Assembly: GCA_022559845.1 (NCBI GenBank) | Contig: CM040126.1 | Location: forward strand, 138,144,064 to 138,208,063 | Reading direction: 5' to 3' | Source: Amorphophallus konjac | Lineage: Eukaryota; Streptophyta; Magnoliopsida; Alismatales; Araceae | DNA length: 64,000 nucleotides | In this document: positions 45,967 to 56,589 of the stretch, piece by piece | How positions within the stretch are numbered: the first letter of the stretch is position 1 | Layout: every line of letters begins with the position of its first letter | Translations under genes and position numbers: made by a program | The notes under the pieces: generated by a model | Database searches by the model: none | Seen by the model: only the letters and a program-made list of their open reading frames with translations | Told to the model about the DNA's origin: nothing

Positions 45967-47180
45967 GCTGTCCGCAAGTAGTGCTGGGATCGACCTTTGG
46001 GGCATGATGCCTGTACCGAGAGCCAACGTCTGAGTGACCTTAGTGTAGGCTTCAGCCCGTGCCGATAGAAGGGTTGCGGGTGCTCAAGATGATGCTCTTG
46101 CACCGAGAACTGATGCTATCGAAGATGCTAGGGTGCCGAAGACTCGAGGTCATAGACCTGTGTTGAGTGTCAGCACCATTGGAATTTGGGGTCGAAGGCC
46201 CATGCTGGGTAATGGGGTTGCCATCTCCCAAGGCGGAAAACCTGTACTGAGAGTCGACATTGTTGGATCATAGGGGTATAGGCTTCGTTGTGAAGCTGAG
46301 GAGTCAAAAACCTGAAGCAAAGAGTTTGCGTGGGGAACTGATCTTGCTGAGACCCGGGGTTGTGATCCGAGTTGGATGTCGGGGAGCCTCGAACTCTGGG
46401 TTGGGAACCCATGTTGAGTATAGGCTCGACTGGGACTCGAGACGGGAAGCCTGAGTGAAGCGCTGAGGAGCCTTGGACCCGGGGCAGGTAGCCCATGTCG
46501 AGTGCAGACTCGGCTAGAGCTCGAGGTTGGAAACCCGAGTGAAATGCTAAGGAGCTGTGGACCCGAGGCAAGGAGCCCGTGTTGGGTGCAGGCTTGGCTG
46601 GGGCTTGGGGTTGGAAGCCCGAGCGAGGTGCCGATGTAGCAGCCGAAGTCCAAGGTGCGAGGCCCATGCTGTTAGTTGGCCGAAGCTGGACCCGGGAGCT
46701 GACGCTCGTCTAGGCGAGAGATGATCTGGGACCCCCGCGGGGGCTGGTAATGGAGGCCCCAAGTCTGGTACTCAGGCGGGCCACCGATACTAGAGAAGCG
46801 CACCGTGAGTTCACCGCACGAATGGGGATAGGAGCTGGGATTGGCTGCAGAATAGCTACCAGGACCACGCCCAGGAAGTAGGGTGATCTGATGATGGGGG
46901 CGAAGTCACCGAAGGCGTTGCCAAGTAACCCACCCGTGCATTGGTGGCGATGACGATGGGGCCATATGTCACAGGCGCCGTGGCTGCTGGACTACTGGTT
47001 GCTGGTGAGTCTGACGATTAGAGACGGTCGTCGGGCATGATCTAGCTGTTGGAACGGAAGCTGGAAGCTGTAGGGGAATATGTTCCTCCTCCACCTCTCC
47101 TGCAAGGATAGGAAAAGGGCACCATGGCTTCAGGGCAAGCACAAGTTCCTCTTCAGTAGAAAGAAGAAAGGCAGGAGCCG
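45967..47180 (-). pseudogene. Tat leader / pre-gag ORF region with 28-residue repeats
   Basis: Minus-strand frames are open at 46150-46653 and 46170-46667. Direct repeats of 84 bp begin near 46391, 46475 and 46559 (fourth partial near 46643) and encode 28-residue units of the type SGFQPRALAESALDMGYLPR, without shifting frame. Ogre/Tat elements can carry an extra ORF before gag, and this may be one, but I recognise no domain. The rest of the segment has short frames only. Confidence 0.5.
46391..46660 (-). repeat. Tandem 84-bp repeats (about 3.2 copies)
   Basis: Units share GGACCCGGGGCAGG-type starts and CGAGTGAAATGCTGAGGAGC-type ends, spaced 84 bp. The period is a multiple of three, as expected if the unit was once translated. 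Confidence 0.75.
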
Positions 47181-47199
47181 TCCCATCGGGCGTGCCAAC
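47181..47199 (-). other. Primer-binding site region of the Tat element
   Basis: Minus strand TTGGCACGCCCGATGGGAC, two to three bases inside the LTR edge. From memory this resembles the site just inside the 5' LTR of RIRE2/Tat-type elements. Confidence 0.6.
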
Positions 47200-47201
47200 T
47201 T

Positions 47202-48600
47202 TGTTTTGGTCGGCACCGTGGGGAGAAGGGGGAAATAAAAATGAAAAAGGAAAAGGAAAGATTTTATGTTATGTTAGAGGTATTTTCCTTTGTAGCCATT
47301 TGTTTCTCACGGAAGCACCGTGCACTCGCCTTTTACGGAAGGTCGAGATGGGTTGACTCAGCACGAGGGGTTTCCGGGGGTTTTGACGGGGATGAGTCAA
47401 GGATAATAGATGCACGTGAAAATAGATTGGTTACTCATTCTGGGTGAATGGAACTAGGGTGACTAGATAGAATGTAGGCATGCCAGTCGATCTCTCGACG
47501 ATCACCTATGGAACCAAATTTTGTCCGGGGAAGCGCCGCCAGGGCACGGCACGTGGGCACAAGGGATATCGGGTAGCACATGGAGAGAAGGGGGGTCCAC
47601 AAGTACGAGTGTGCAGGCAATTGTGTGGGTTCGTGTACATGATGTTTTCCCCCACCAACCACAAGCAGCCAGTGTTTGTTTTACATCGGATTGTATCAGA
47701 ACACCTTTGTTCTGTGCTGAAGGAGGACCTAGATGTCTCTGAAGCCATGTGTAGAGGACTAGATGTACACTACAACTATAGGGTGGCCGTCATACTCGAC
47801 TAGTGGGGTTAGTTGATTGGAATCTGGGAGATTGGGCACACACAGGTCGGTGTGAGGGTGAGACTGGATCTCAGGTGCGGGTATGCATAGACAACTAGTT
47901 TCTTTCTTTATATATGCCATGCAAGCTTTACAAGTGGGCCTTAAAGTGCAAAATACAATTGGTGCAAGCCGCGGAACAATTCCGACGAAAGGGTCGGTCC
48001 CCAGGTCAGTGCAGGGTAGAGCGGATGTCCGCGTATTTTTACAGAGGCTCTCCACGAGGAGCTAACGACATGCTAGAGTTGCCAAGGAAGGGCTAGAATG
48101 GATGGCAGGGGTGGACACTGGCTGGCGCCTGAGGGAGGCCAGATGCGGCTCGAGGCGAGCAGTCGGGTATGGGTCCCGGGAGGCGAGTGTCTTCATGCCA
48201 GGGAGTTAGAGCCGGTCACGAGAATATTACTTCTGGGCAAGGCAGGGGTCGGCACCGTCGGTGGCCGGCTCGGGGCAAGCGGCGGGCACATGGTCCCATG
48301 GCAGGAGCAAATCTGGCATTATGGCATCCGCGTTATTATAATAATGCACCATACATGGGCGGACCCGATGTGTGGGTGTGATCGCCGTTATCATAACGCC
48401 TCATATGCGAAGCAATGGACTTGAGTGCAGCGGCTAGATGCCAGGTGAGGAGAGTACATTCAACATACGCTCGACGTATATAAAGTCGATCAACAATCCA
48501 CCCAATGCACCTTGCTCCTCGTGTCCATGCTAGAAGCCTTGTCACTTGAGTCCACCAGTGTACGTTAGCAATGCATGCGTTGTATGCCTCTTGAGCTTCT
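47202..48600 (-). repeat. 5' LTR of the Tat element (outer edge not resolved)
   Basis: The inner edge starts TGTTTTGGTC on the plus strand, so the LTR ends ...ACCAAAACA on the minus strand, directly before the PBS. A minus-strand TATA box, CATATATAAAGAAA, lies at about 47904-47917. The second LTR copy is lost with the truncated 3' end, so the outer edge cannot be set by comparison; it lies somewhere between here and 49469. Open frames (47480-47803, 48098-48424) lack any recognised domain. Confidence 0.5.
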
Positions 48601-48637
48601 AAGGGGGTTTTATAGGGGAAGTTGAAGGGTTGAGGGG

Positions 48638-49060
48638 GGGTTTATGTGGACTAGAATGGAGGGGGTGAGCTGGTCTGCGTAAACCCCCTTCAACTTAAAA
48701 AAAAAAATTTTTGTTCTGTGAGAGGGGGAGGGCGTTTATGTGGACCTGCCCAGGGGGGTGGGCAGGTCCGCGTAAACCCCCCATGGGGGTTAATGCGGAT
48801 TGGAAGTTTTTTTTCTTTTAAAAACTTTTTATTATTGGATGAGGGGTTTACGCGGACTTGCCCGGGGGAGGAGGGGGGGCGAGCAAGTCCGTGTAACCCC
48901 CGCTAGGGTGGTTAACGGGGGGGCGCTTTTCCTTTTTTTTAAAAAAATAGGGGAAAGGGGGGGTTTACACGGACCTGCTCGGGGGGGGGGGGGGGGGGTC
49001 GAGCAGGTCTGCATAACCCCCCCCCCCCCATGGGGGTTAATGCGGACTTGGGTGGGGGTT
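48638..49060. repeat. Four tandem units of about 112-117 bp, each with a GGACCTGC hairpin
   Basis: Units start near 48638, 48735, 48847 and 48964. Units 2-4 each contain an inverted repeat: GGACCTGCCC/GGGCAGGTCC (48735-48776), GGACTTGC/GCAAGTCC (48847-48896), GACCTGCTCG/CGAGCAGGTC (48964-49016). The arms differ between units in a paired way. Unit 1 is decayed. G- and C-runs of up to about 18 bases occur, and their lengths in the assembly may be unreliable. Confidence 0.8.
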
Positions 49061-49469
49061 TTTGCATGGGTCTATAAAATCCCCCATTTTTATCTCTTGG
49101 GCCCACTTTTGACTCAATGTGAACACAAGACGACAAGGATACAACGGACTGGACTGACTGACTGGTTGCACATAGAATGAGGAGGTTGACCCGCTTCTTA
49201 TTCGACCTCAAGACTTCATCTTCGCGAACACCTCTGAGCTGGTACGTGGATCGATCCCAAGCAGGACTGGGATGGGCTTCAACTGGGATTAGTAAGGCTG
49301 AGTGGAGGGACTCCCTGGGGGATTTCGCCCCCACCTGGGCGCGACTGCGCCTAGGGCAAACTCCCCCCCAGGCGATCCGTTGTCGTGGGGGGCGGCCTCG
49401 AGGGTCTTCTGCTGTCATTTGAAGGACTCGAGCCTCCGAGGTGCTGGGATTGGCTCGTAGGGGTCAATT
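49061..49469. other. GC-rich stretch between hairpin repeats and CACTA terminus
   Basis: Contains a plus-strand TATA-like TCTATAAAATCCC (about 49071) and a GC-rich tail. Plausibly LTR DNA in plus orientation or the outer part of the Tat LTR; I see no gene. Confidence 0.3.
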
Positions 49470-49905
49470 CACTACAAGAAAATTGGCCTTTACCTACGTT
49501 TAAAAAATGTAGGTATAGGTCCAAAAAACGTAGGTAAAGCCTTTAGCCACGTTTGCTTGCCACACTTTCAAAGCGTGGAGCTTGCTCGCGTGACTATAGG
49601 TTATACCTACGTTTCTATGCAACGTAGGTATAGTTCAACCTATCCCTATGCTTGTAAAGCGTAGGAATAGTCCAACAAAAAGCGTATGTAGATATCGACC
49701 TATACCTACACTTTCAAAAAAGCGTAGGTTAAAAATATGTATACACACGCATATAAGAGGTTGTACCTATGTTTATAAAAATGTAGGTATTACCTTTCGC
49801 CACGCAGTAAAAAAATGTTTGAATATGGATTAACATCACTTATTAAAAACATAGGAAAATGATTTAACGTCGGTTAATAAAAAATGTAGGAATATATTTT
49901 CTTTT
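49470..49905 (+). mobile_element. CACTA (En/Spm) transposon terminus with subterminal repeats
   Basis: CACTACAAGAAAA is the classical CACTA terminal inverted repeat. It is followed by a dozen or so copies of ACGTAGGTA/TACCTACGT-type subterminal motifs in both orientations (49490-49890), the transposase-binding region in this superfamily. The preceding ATT (49467-49469) would be the 3-bp target duplication. The opposite terminus (TTTTCTTGTAGTG) is not found to the right, so the element is either truncated or runs past the window. Confidence 0.85.
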
Positions 49906-51654
49906 TTTAAAAAAAATTATATTAATATCTATGCTCTCATCACCAATAATAATACATCAATTCATGTTCACATACATTGATTGTCTCACTCACATCCATG
50001 TTCATCCACACAAAATAGACATTCATGTATTCGCATGTATTCATCCATCCAAAACATACATTCATGTACTCACATATTCATCCACGAAGAACATACATTA
50101 ATTTACTCACATATACTAATTCTTGAACCACTATGATAAAAATCTGACAAAAGGCACTTGTTGCCATCAATTATACATAAGTCAAGGTCAATTATAAATG
50201 ATTAACATCTTGCATAAGTTAAAAAGGCAGAAAAAATATTGAAGAATGAACATCTACGTCACCTTGCCCCTACCCCTTCATAGGTTTCTCATTTTATAGC
50301 TAGCCACTACACAACAAGATTATCATTCTCTTTTATTTGTTCTTCTTGCGCCAATCGGGTGTGGATACAACAGGGAACTCTCAACCTTGAGAATCCATTT
50401 CACATCATCTATATAGAACAAAACCAAAAGCAAACCATGGTTGAAAAATGAAGACCCAAAACTCACATCCAAAAAATAAAATGAAATCACACCACAAATT
50501 CATAATCAGATGTTGATCAATGTAAGCATTAATACAAAAGTGAAGAAAATTGACTGAACAGTTCAATAAGAAACTCCAAAGAGGAATAAACACTTTGAAT
50601 AAAGCCTCTTCATGAAGACAACCATTTGAAGCTTTAACATACAAAGAAGACCTACTTACATGACATAAGAAAATAATCAATCGCTTGTAAAAAAATGACG
50701 ATTACACCAACTCACAAACTCCAAATAAATGTTAAAAATTAGCTTTTCATCCAAGATTTAAGCTAAAAATAATAGTTGAACTGGTATTATACAAGGTAAC
50801 AGTGATATGCATAAGGAAAATTTAAAGAACGCAGATATAACATTTGTCACTTATGAAGCTACTAAACATGACTTGCATTAATAGGTTGAAGAAAACTCTA
50901 GACAAACCCGTGAGAAAAACAAATACAGTTATTGTATACCTAAGCAATGGCTCAAAAGACCTTATCAAAATTTCTTGAAGTTCAGATAAAAAAACAAAAT
51001 CAAGAAATAAATTTTGGAGAAAATTTCAAAAGAGGATGCTCCTGGACGTCCTTTTGGCTTGTTTGCAAAAAAAATTCCATTATTTTGTTTTTTATTTAGT
51101 AGAACTGAGCAGGTAAGATTACCCTTTTCTTAGGAAACCCAAAGCATTCTCTAAGAAGCCTATTTCATCATATCCGTACTTTGTTGGTACTCCTATTGTC
51201 CCACATGCACTACACTCAGCGATGGCATGTACATTTTTGTGTGAAATATGACAAAAAATGATGATATATTCAATTTCTAACTCAACTATGAAATAATCTT
51301 ATATTTGTAATTTTGTATGGGAAAAAGGGACCCAAAATATGAGAAGTGCACGCTGCTACCATCAAAACAAATGCATGTTGCCAAAGTAATATGATTTCTA
51401 AGAACCATAAGGAATGCACTTCACATTATATTATGAGTCATCCTTACAAAAGAAGAACAATTGGAGCTTCAATTGGTCATCTAAAAACAACATATTTATT
51501 TAAGTGGAGTGGAGTACAAACTTTATGAAATGCTCACTGAGCTCCTGAACATATTTTAGATGTAGATCATCCTTTTTTCTTTGGGAAAGAGTTCTTCTGG
51601 TGTGAGTTGATAGACCAAAGCTAACTTCAAAATAGGATCCATGGAGGTATCCAC
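49906..51654. other. AT-rich non-coding stretch, possibly CACTA interior
   Basis: A run of short ATTCATGTACTCACATA-like imperfect repeats (about 49960-50110) is followed by AT-rich sequence. No frame resembles a CACTA transposase; the minus-strand frame 50405-50680 is not convincing. It ends at the Harbinger target site. Confidence 0.4.
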
Positions 51655-51657
51655 TAA
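51655..51657. other. Target-site duplication TAA, left copy
   Basis: TAA directly before GGGTCACTTTGACAACCG, repeated at 61699-61701. TTA/TAA duplications are typical of PIF/Harbinger. Confidence 0.8.
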
Positions 51658-51681
51658 GGGTCACTTTGACAACCGATTAAA
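51658..51681 (+). repeat. Left terminal inverted repeat of the Harbinger element
   Basis: Pairs with 61675-61698: four or five mismatches over 24 bp, with CTTTGACAACCG identical. Confidence 0.85.
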
Positions 51682-51860
51682 CCAGAGTATGGTGAGATAT
51701 CCGACGTCGGGTGAGATACGCTTGTTTGACGGGGAGCGTACATTAACTGGGGTCGATTGGGTTTGAAGCCTAACCGGCCGATTAACTCACTCGACCCCTC
51801 GCCATCGTCTAAGCTGCCCAACCCTGATTAATGCCTCTCCTCCACGGTACTTTCCCTTTT

Positions 51861-52215
51861 CACCCCCGACCTTTCTTCCCTTCTCTGGTTTTTATTCGTC
51901 CGACCCAGCGGCGAAGGCGGCGAGAAGGCATTCCCGTCGGGGTGGTTTTGCTTACTCAATCGTCGGCGTCGACCCCGGTTAAGGCATGTGTTCTTCTCTC
52001 CTTGAGCATTTGACACCCCCGACTTCTTATCTCTGGTTTCCAATCTTCCCAGGCAGCGGCACCGGGAGGCGGCGAGAGGGGCAATGCAAGATTGCTAGTC
52101 CACTCCACCGTCGGCGCCGACCACGGTTAAGGCTTGTCTTCTTCTCTCTGGCACAGGACTTACCCTTTTCACCCCCGATCCTTCTTTTGTCTGCTTTCCA
52201 TTCTTCCCATCCAGC
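51861..52215 (+). repeat. Tandem repeat of about 153-156 bp (2.3 copies) in the 5' region
   Basis: CACCCCCGA starts at 51861, 52014 and 52170. Units share TCTTCCCAGGCAGCGGCACC-, GTCGGCGCCGACC- and GGTTAAGGC-type blocks. GC-rich, in the transposon 5' leader; possible promoter or transposase-binding array. No gene. Confidence 0.75.
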
Positions 52216-54649
52216 GGCACTAGAGGGTTTGAGGTCTATACATCATTGCAGTAAGGCCGCAGATCTTGCGATGGCCAAATGATCGTCGACCAGTTTCCTC
52301 TCTCGTCATTCTGCTGTTTTGTGTTGTTCTTTCTCTATCACAAGACTACACGATCGGAGGGGAAGGGCATGCTCACAGTAAGGCGACAGATCCAGCATGC
52401 AAACGATCCCTCACAACCTTTTGTCTGATCATTCTACTGTGTGCAGTTTTTCTTTCCCAGGCTTGGGACCGCCCTGTTGTCAAGCATAGGGTTACTTTCC
52501 TCCTCCCTACCGTTCTGTGTTTGACTGCACGTAGCCTTGGGTTCCCTGCATCTGTGTGGTCTTCTCACTGTCAGGCATCGGGAGTGAGCATTAAATCCTC
52601 ACCTACCACGTAGAGACGTGGGTAACAGCAAAAGGCCCTTTCCCTACGCCCGAGAGTCACAGGTCCCTTCCATGTAGCATGCATTGCTCTTTCTTGTCTT
52701 TTACCTGGACAGGCTTCAAACATCAGAGGCTTCGTCTATAATATTCAATTCGACTGAGGGGGGCTTCATCTCATCTATAAGTTGGGCGCTCTGCTTCCTT
52801 CTTTTCATCTCCCTGCGTCCACAGCACAACAGCAACCACGGCAACCATTTCCTCCTCCTCCTCTAATTCTCCTGTCATCACCCGGTTCGCCCTTTAACTT
52901 AAGTCTATTTGCACTGTATGCTGCTTTGTTGGCTTGGTTTCTTGCTAGTAGTTTTCTCATCCTTATTTCAATAGAAATGTTGGATCCAAAGCTTGACTTA
53001 CTCTACATTGTTTCTACTGACACTCATACTGCTGAAGGGGGAGGAAGCGTAGGCGCCGAAATATGTCCACAGCAGGTACATTTGCCATTTTACTTAACAT
53101 TTATATATACACCATCCATGGCATTTTATCCAATTTTCCATAAGTTAGGCCCTCTTGTATGTAGCCATTCTAATATGTTAATCCATGGATCATCTATATA
53201 TATGCTCGAAATTTTTTTTTGTCCGTAGAATTATAATAGATAGGATTTTATTAGGGAATGACTGTATTTTTTTGAGAAGGAGAATTGTGAATCTATATGG
53301 TATTAACACTGTCACGGGGATTAGTATGTTAGAAATATTTTTTTGTGAATGTACATACATTGTATTTCCATGGTTTGTAGAGTTAGCATGAACTATGTAC
53401 TACATTTTGTGTGTAATGGATTGAATTTACACTGTTTGCTTCTGTCATTGTGCACATGGATTTGCTTTGTTTTATCAAGGAATGGGTCGATGCTTGAGGT
53501 ATGATGAGAAGTTAATTTTCTCAAGTTATCTAAGTGAACATTTTAGTGTCATTTGAAGATTCATACCATGTGGTTCATGCTTACTTCTTTAACTCTGGAA
53601 TCAACTCCTTTTATTCTGGGTTCAAAGATGCCAAAGAAAGGGCTAGTAGGTGACATATTTCAGAAAATACATGTGTTGCCCCTCATTTTATAATTAGTTA
53701 GCCACCCCTTCACCGCGAGTTGTTAGAAGCACATGCCCTAGTAGGTGACACATTTCAGAAAATTCCATGCCATGTTGGTAAATTAATTTCTCAGATTTTC
53801 CATCACCCAAGTTGGCCAGGTTTTATGAGTTTCAAGAGTCCACTTTTTCTTTATGAGGCCACACATGTATTAACCCAAGGCTCTCACACCACATGTAGCT
53901 ACATGCCCAATAAACTATGACTTGCTAATCATATGTTAGGGAATCATGATTTGCTAGGTCAGATGGTGCAAATTAGATTGGGGCCAGATAGCTATACACT
54001 TCACTGTGATAGAGCAGCCCTCGAGGGCATGGCCCTGCAATATGGCCAAGTAGCTTAGATGGGTGAAAATGATTGATCCACTCGCCATTATATAACTTGT
54101 TTCATATGATTAGTAGGTGAGAGAGGTGCAAATTGGGAACAACCAGAATATTCCCCCACGGGCTTAACGCTATTTGCTCTTCCTTCTTGAAGAACCCCTG
54201 CCAGGTTAACCTCTTCATCTAGCCATCAAAGTATCAGATTCAGTGGACCCTCTATCACATCTCTGTTCCTCAATATGGCAAATGTGTTGAGCAGAATTCA
54301 AAATAAGGAATAGCAGAATAGGATCACAAGTATATACTCCGGCAGATCTTAAGTTCAGTCTCACCTACACAAATGACATGATTTTCATCCTCAAAGGAGA
54401 CAGAAGTGATTTTCAGTAGAAAATTTATGCTCTGGTACAAGGATTTACATCAAGGTCTGAGACAAATAACAGCAAATGTGAGGTGATCTCATAAATCTTT
54501 TATCATGTAACATCGTCTATATAGACAAACTATCACTTCTATGTATATAAAATATCATCTATCCACTTTAATCATGTTTTTTCTGTTGTTCAGATATTAG
54601 ACTTTGATAGATGAATATCATCTATCCACCTTGATATTCTCCTCATATT
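52216..54649 (+). other. Harbinger 5' interior without recognised gene
   Basis: Pyrimidine-rich, then AT-rich sequence. Short plus frames at 52266-52613 and 52782-53228 show hydrophobic and low-complexity stretches but no domain I recognise. Could contain leader exons or introns of ORF1. Confidence 0.4.
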
Positions 54650-55777
54650 TTGCTTGTATTTGATTTCAAATGTCAAAAAGGATGTTCATCGGCGAGAGGG
54701 GGGAGGGGAAAGAGTCGCGCACCAAATTGGACAGACTTTCAAGATGCAAAATTACTAGAGTTGCTGACAGAACAATATGATAAGAATAATATATCAGATG
54801 GGACCTTCAAGCCTCAAGCATGGAATGAGTGCGTGCCAAAGTTTAATGCAGCCACAGGTTTAGATTATACTAGGCACCATCAATCGTTGGAAAAACTTGC
54901 GAAAAGTTTATGGGTTGTATGACCAATTGATGAGAAAAAGTGGGTGGGGCTGGGACCATGATGCCCACATACCTGTGCCGGGATATGAAGGGGCATGGGA
55001 GGAGCTGCTGGAGGTAATTAAATATTTTCGTGGTTAATTGTGAAATCTATTTAGGATGTCACCTTTATACATTATTCACTCATTTACTTTATTATTTTCT
55101 CATCTCAGAGATGTCCTAAATATAGGACCATAAAGGGAAAACCCTTCATGTTCCTAAAATAAATGGAGTATTTGTGTTCATGTAACATCGCCCGGGGGGT
55201 AGACTGTGAAGGGAGTGTTATCTGTCAGGCCGTACCAGCCCAATCTCACCCTTCTGTTCAAGATTACTTAAATGCACTAACCGGGGGAATAGGTATTGAA
55301 GCCTTGCATTTCAGTAGTGATGGCTCTCTTGATCCCAGTGCACCTGGTTACCAAGCGCCGGCTCGTACAAATAATGCAAGCCATACATCAATGAATTTAC
55401 TGACGCAGCCAACGAATGTTGAAGGTACATCCAATTCAAAGAGGCGGCTTTCTGGCGTTGGCTCACAATCACGTTCCAAGAGGATTGGGGATGAATCCGT
55501 GATGGCTTTTGCTACTGCTAGTCATGAGTGGGCGGGTATGATGAAGATGCTATGTCGGGAACAACCATCTGATGCATCTGGAATGCCTAGTGGATCGAGT
55601 GTTGAAATAGTCCCCACAGTTCAGGAGTGCATTGCAGCCTTAAAGGCTCTCCCAGGGCTCAACCGTGCAACCGTTGTCAAAGCATTCGACCTCTTCAATG
55701 AACCTAAACATAGGTCTCTGTTCATGTTACTTACTGAGGAAGATAAAGTGGATTGGGTTCATCTTCATACAATGTAG
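54650..55777 (+). pseudogene. Harbinger ORF1: Myb/SANT-like DNA-binding protein, broken
   Basis: In PIF/Harbinger elements ORF1 helps transposase enter the nucleus and bind the ends. Exon 1 (54650 to about 55012) carries the Myb/SANT-like pattern NWTDFQDAKLLELLTEQYDK, DGTFKPQAWNECVPKFN, TGLDYTRHHQSLEKL; the expected continuation VYGLYDQLMRKSGWGWD lies one frame over after an A-run near 54890, so a frameshift is present. A GT-AG intron (about 55013-55108) follows. Exon 2 reads RCPKYRTIKGKPFM, then an in-frame TAA (55160), then ATG at 55163 and a 204-codon frame with a Lys/Arg-rich nuclear-signal-like stretch (NSKRRLSGVGSQSRSKR) and the conserved end QECIAALKALPGL...KAFDLFNEP...LFMLLTEEDKVDWV. 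The 204-aa C-terminal part could still be made. Confidence 0.75.
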
Positions 55778-56052
55778 GAAACGGCATTGGGTAGTGGTGT
55801 TTTGTAACCGTCATCTCGGTCCTCTAGTTATAGGTGTCAGGAATAGTTGTTGTTAGTGATGTCTTGTTTATGGAGCTCCTTTGTACGAGTATGTCTACTT
55901 TTGATGGATTTTTCTTTAAGACGTTCACTTGTGTCTGGACTTATGTTGTCCGCACCTTTGTAACTTATCATGTTTCTGATTTCAGTAGCATGTTTACAGC
56001 TTAAGAGGTTGTATGTCATTAAACATGAATTTCTTCGCTCTCTATATCTCAA

Positions 56053-56457
56053 ATGCAGGTCAGTAAACCCTGGTGGGATGGAAAGTATTGTTGCCATGTT
56101 GTTTGGATTGGACGTCAACCGGGCATATACCTCACATGGCCAGAATGTTATGCTCAAGTACATGGGTATCCAGGGGCTCGGTACAAGGGTTTTCAGTCTA
56201 TGGAGGAGGCCCAACATTCATATTATGCATATTTTCGAGGGCCCTCCAATAATTCTACGACATTCCATCGACCGCAAGTCGCAACTCTGCCACTAGCACC
56301 AACTGCTAATCCAAAAAAAATAGTCAACAAGTCTATGGATTTATCCTCTACGTCATGTATCATTATTGGACTTATGTTGTTACTTGTACTACTGTTGTTT
56401 CTAATACTTGTAGGTGTCTTTTTCATTCTTAGCATGCATCACTATTTTCAGTGGTGA
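56053..56457 (+). CDS. RNase H1 N-terminal (hybrid-binding) domain protein with C-terminal membrane anchor
   Basis: 134-codon frame, ATG to TGA, between ORF1 and transposase on the same strand. Residues about 8-55 match the RNase H1 N-terminal/viroplasmin-type fold (PF01693-like): WWDGKYCCHVVWIGRQPGIY, WPECYAQVHGYPGARYKGFQ, then MEEAQHSYYAYF. In RNase H1 this module binds RNA-DNA hybrid. A polar linker follows (to about residue 98), then a strongly hydrophobic segment (about 99-127, SCIIIGLMLLLVLLLFLILV...) and a short HHYFQW tail, the layout of a tail-anchored membrane protein. No RNase H catalytic domain is present. A possible splice acceptor (AAATGCAG) overlaps the ATG, so it may be a terminal exon of a longer transcript. 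Domain call by motif only; function unknown. The hydrophobic part could instead be a chance reading. Confidence 0.6.
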   Translation: MQVSKPWWDGKYCCHVVWIGRQPGIYLTWPECYAQVHGYPGARYKGFQSMEEAQHSYYAYFRGPSNNSTTFHRPQVATLPLAPTANPKKIVNKSMDLSSTSCIIIGLMLLLVLLLFLILVGVFFILSMHHYFQW

Positions 56458-56589
56458 CAGTATTTCGTTATGTATGCGTTCAAGTATGTGGCTGTTCTGA
56501 TTTCACATGGGTTTTCATGTTTTTCACTTTGATAATTACATCAACAAAGAATGTATCCAAGTAACATGATATTGTACTTGTATGTTGTA

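Larger units (their letters stand above)
16546..47201 (-). mobile_element. Degenerate Tat-lineage Ty3/gypsy element (internal region), split by the insertion at 26187-45961
   Basis: On the minus strand, from right to left, lie a PBS near 47190, a leader with 84-bp repeats, gag, protease, RT, RNase H, a second archaeal-type RNase H with integrase zinc finger, and the integrase core. Dual RNase H with the second copy just before integrase is the hallmark of the Tat (Ogre/Retand) clade. The 3' end is lost: sequence stops in integrase at about 16546. GTAAA at 26182-26186 and at 45962-45966 shows that the two parts were once contiguous. Every coding module has stops or frameshifts. Confidence 0.8.

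Noticed and set aside
47480..48424. Plus-strand frames of about 107 and 108 codons in the Tat LTR
   Set aside because: No recognisable domain, overlapped by equally long frames on the other strand, and located in LTR DNA.
48832..49418. Pro-rich minus-strand frame of 159 codons across the hairpin repeats
   Set aside because: It consists of translated C-runs; the frame depends on exact homopolymer lengths.
55970..56296. Alternative 108-codon plus frame overlapping the RNase H1-N-like ORF
   Set aside because: The RNase H1-N motifs are only in the 56053-56457 frame; the other frame shows no domain.
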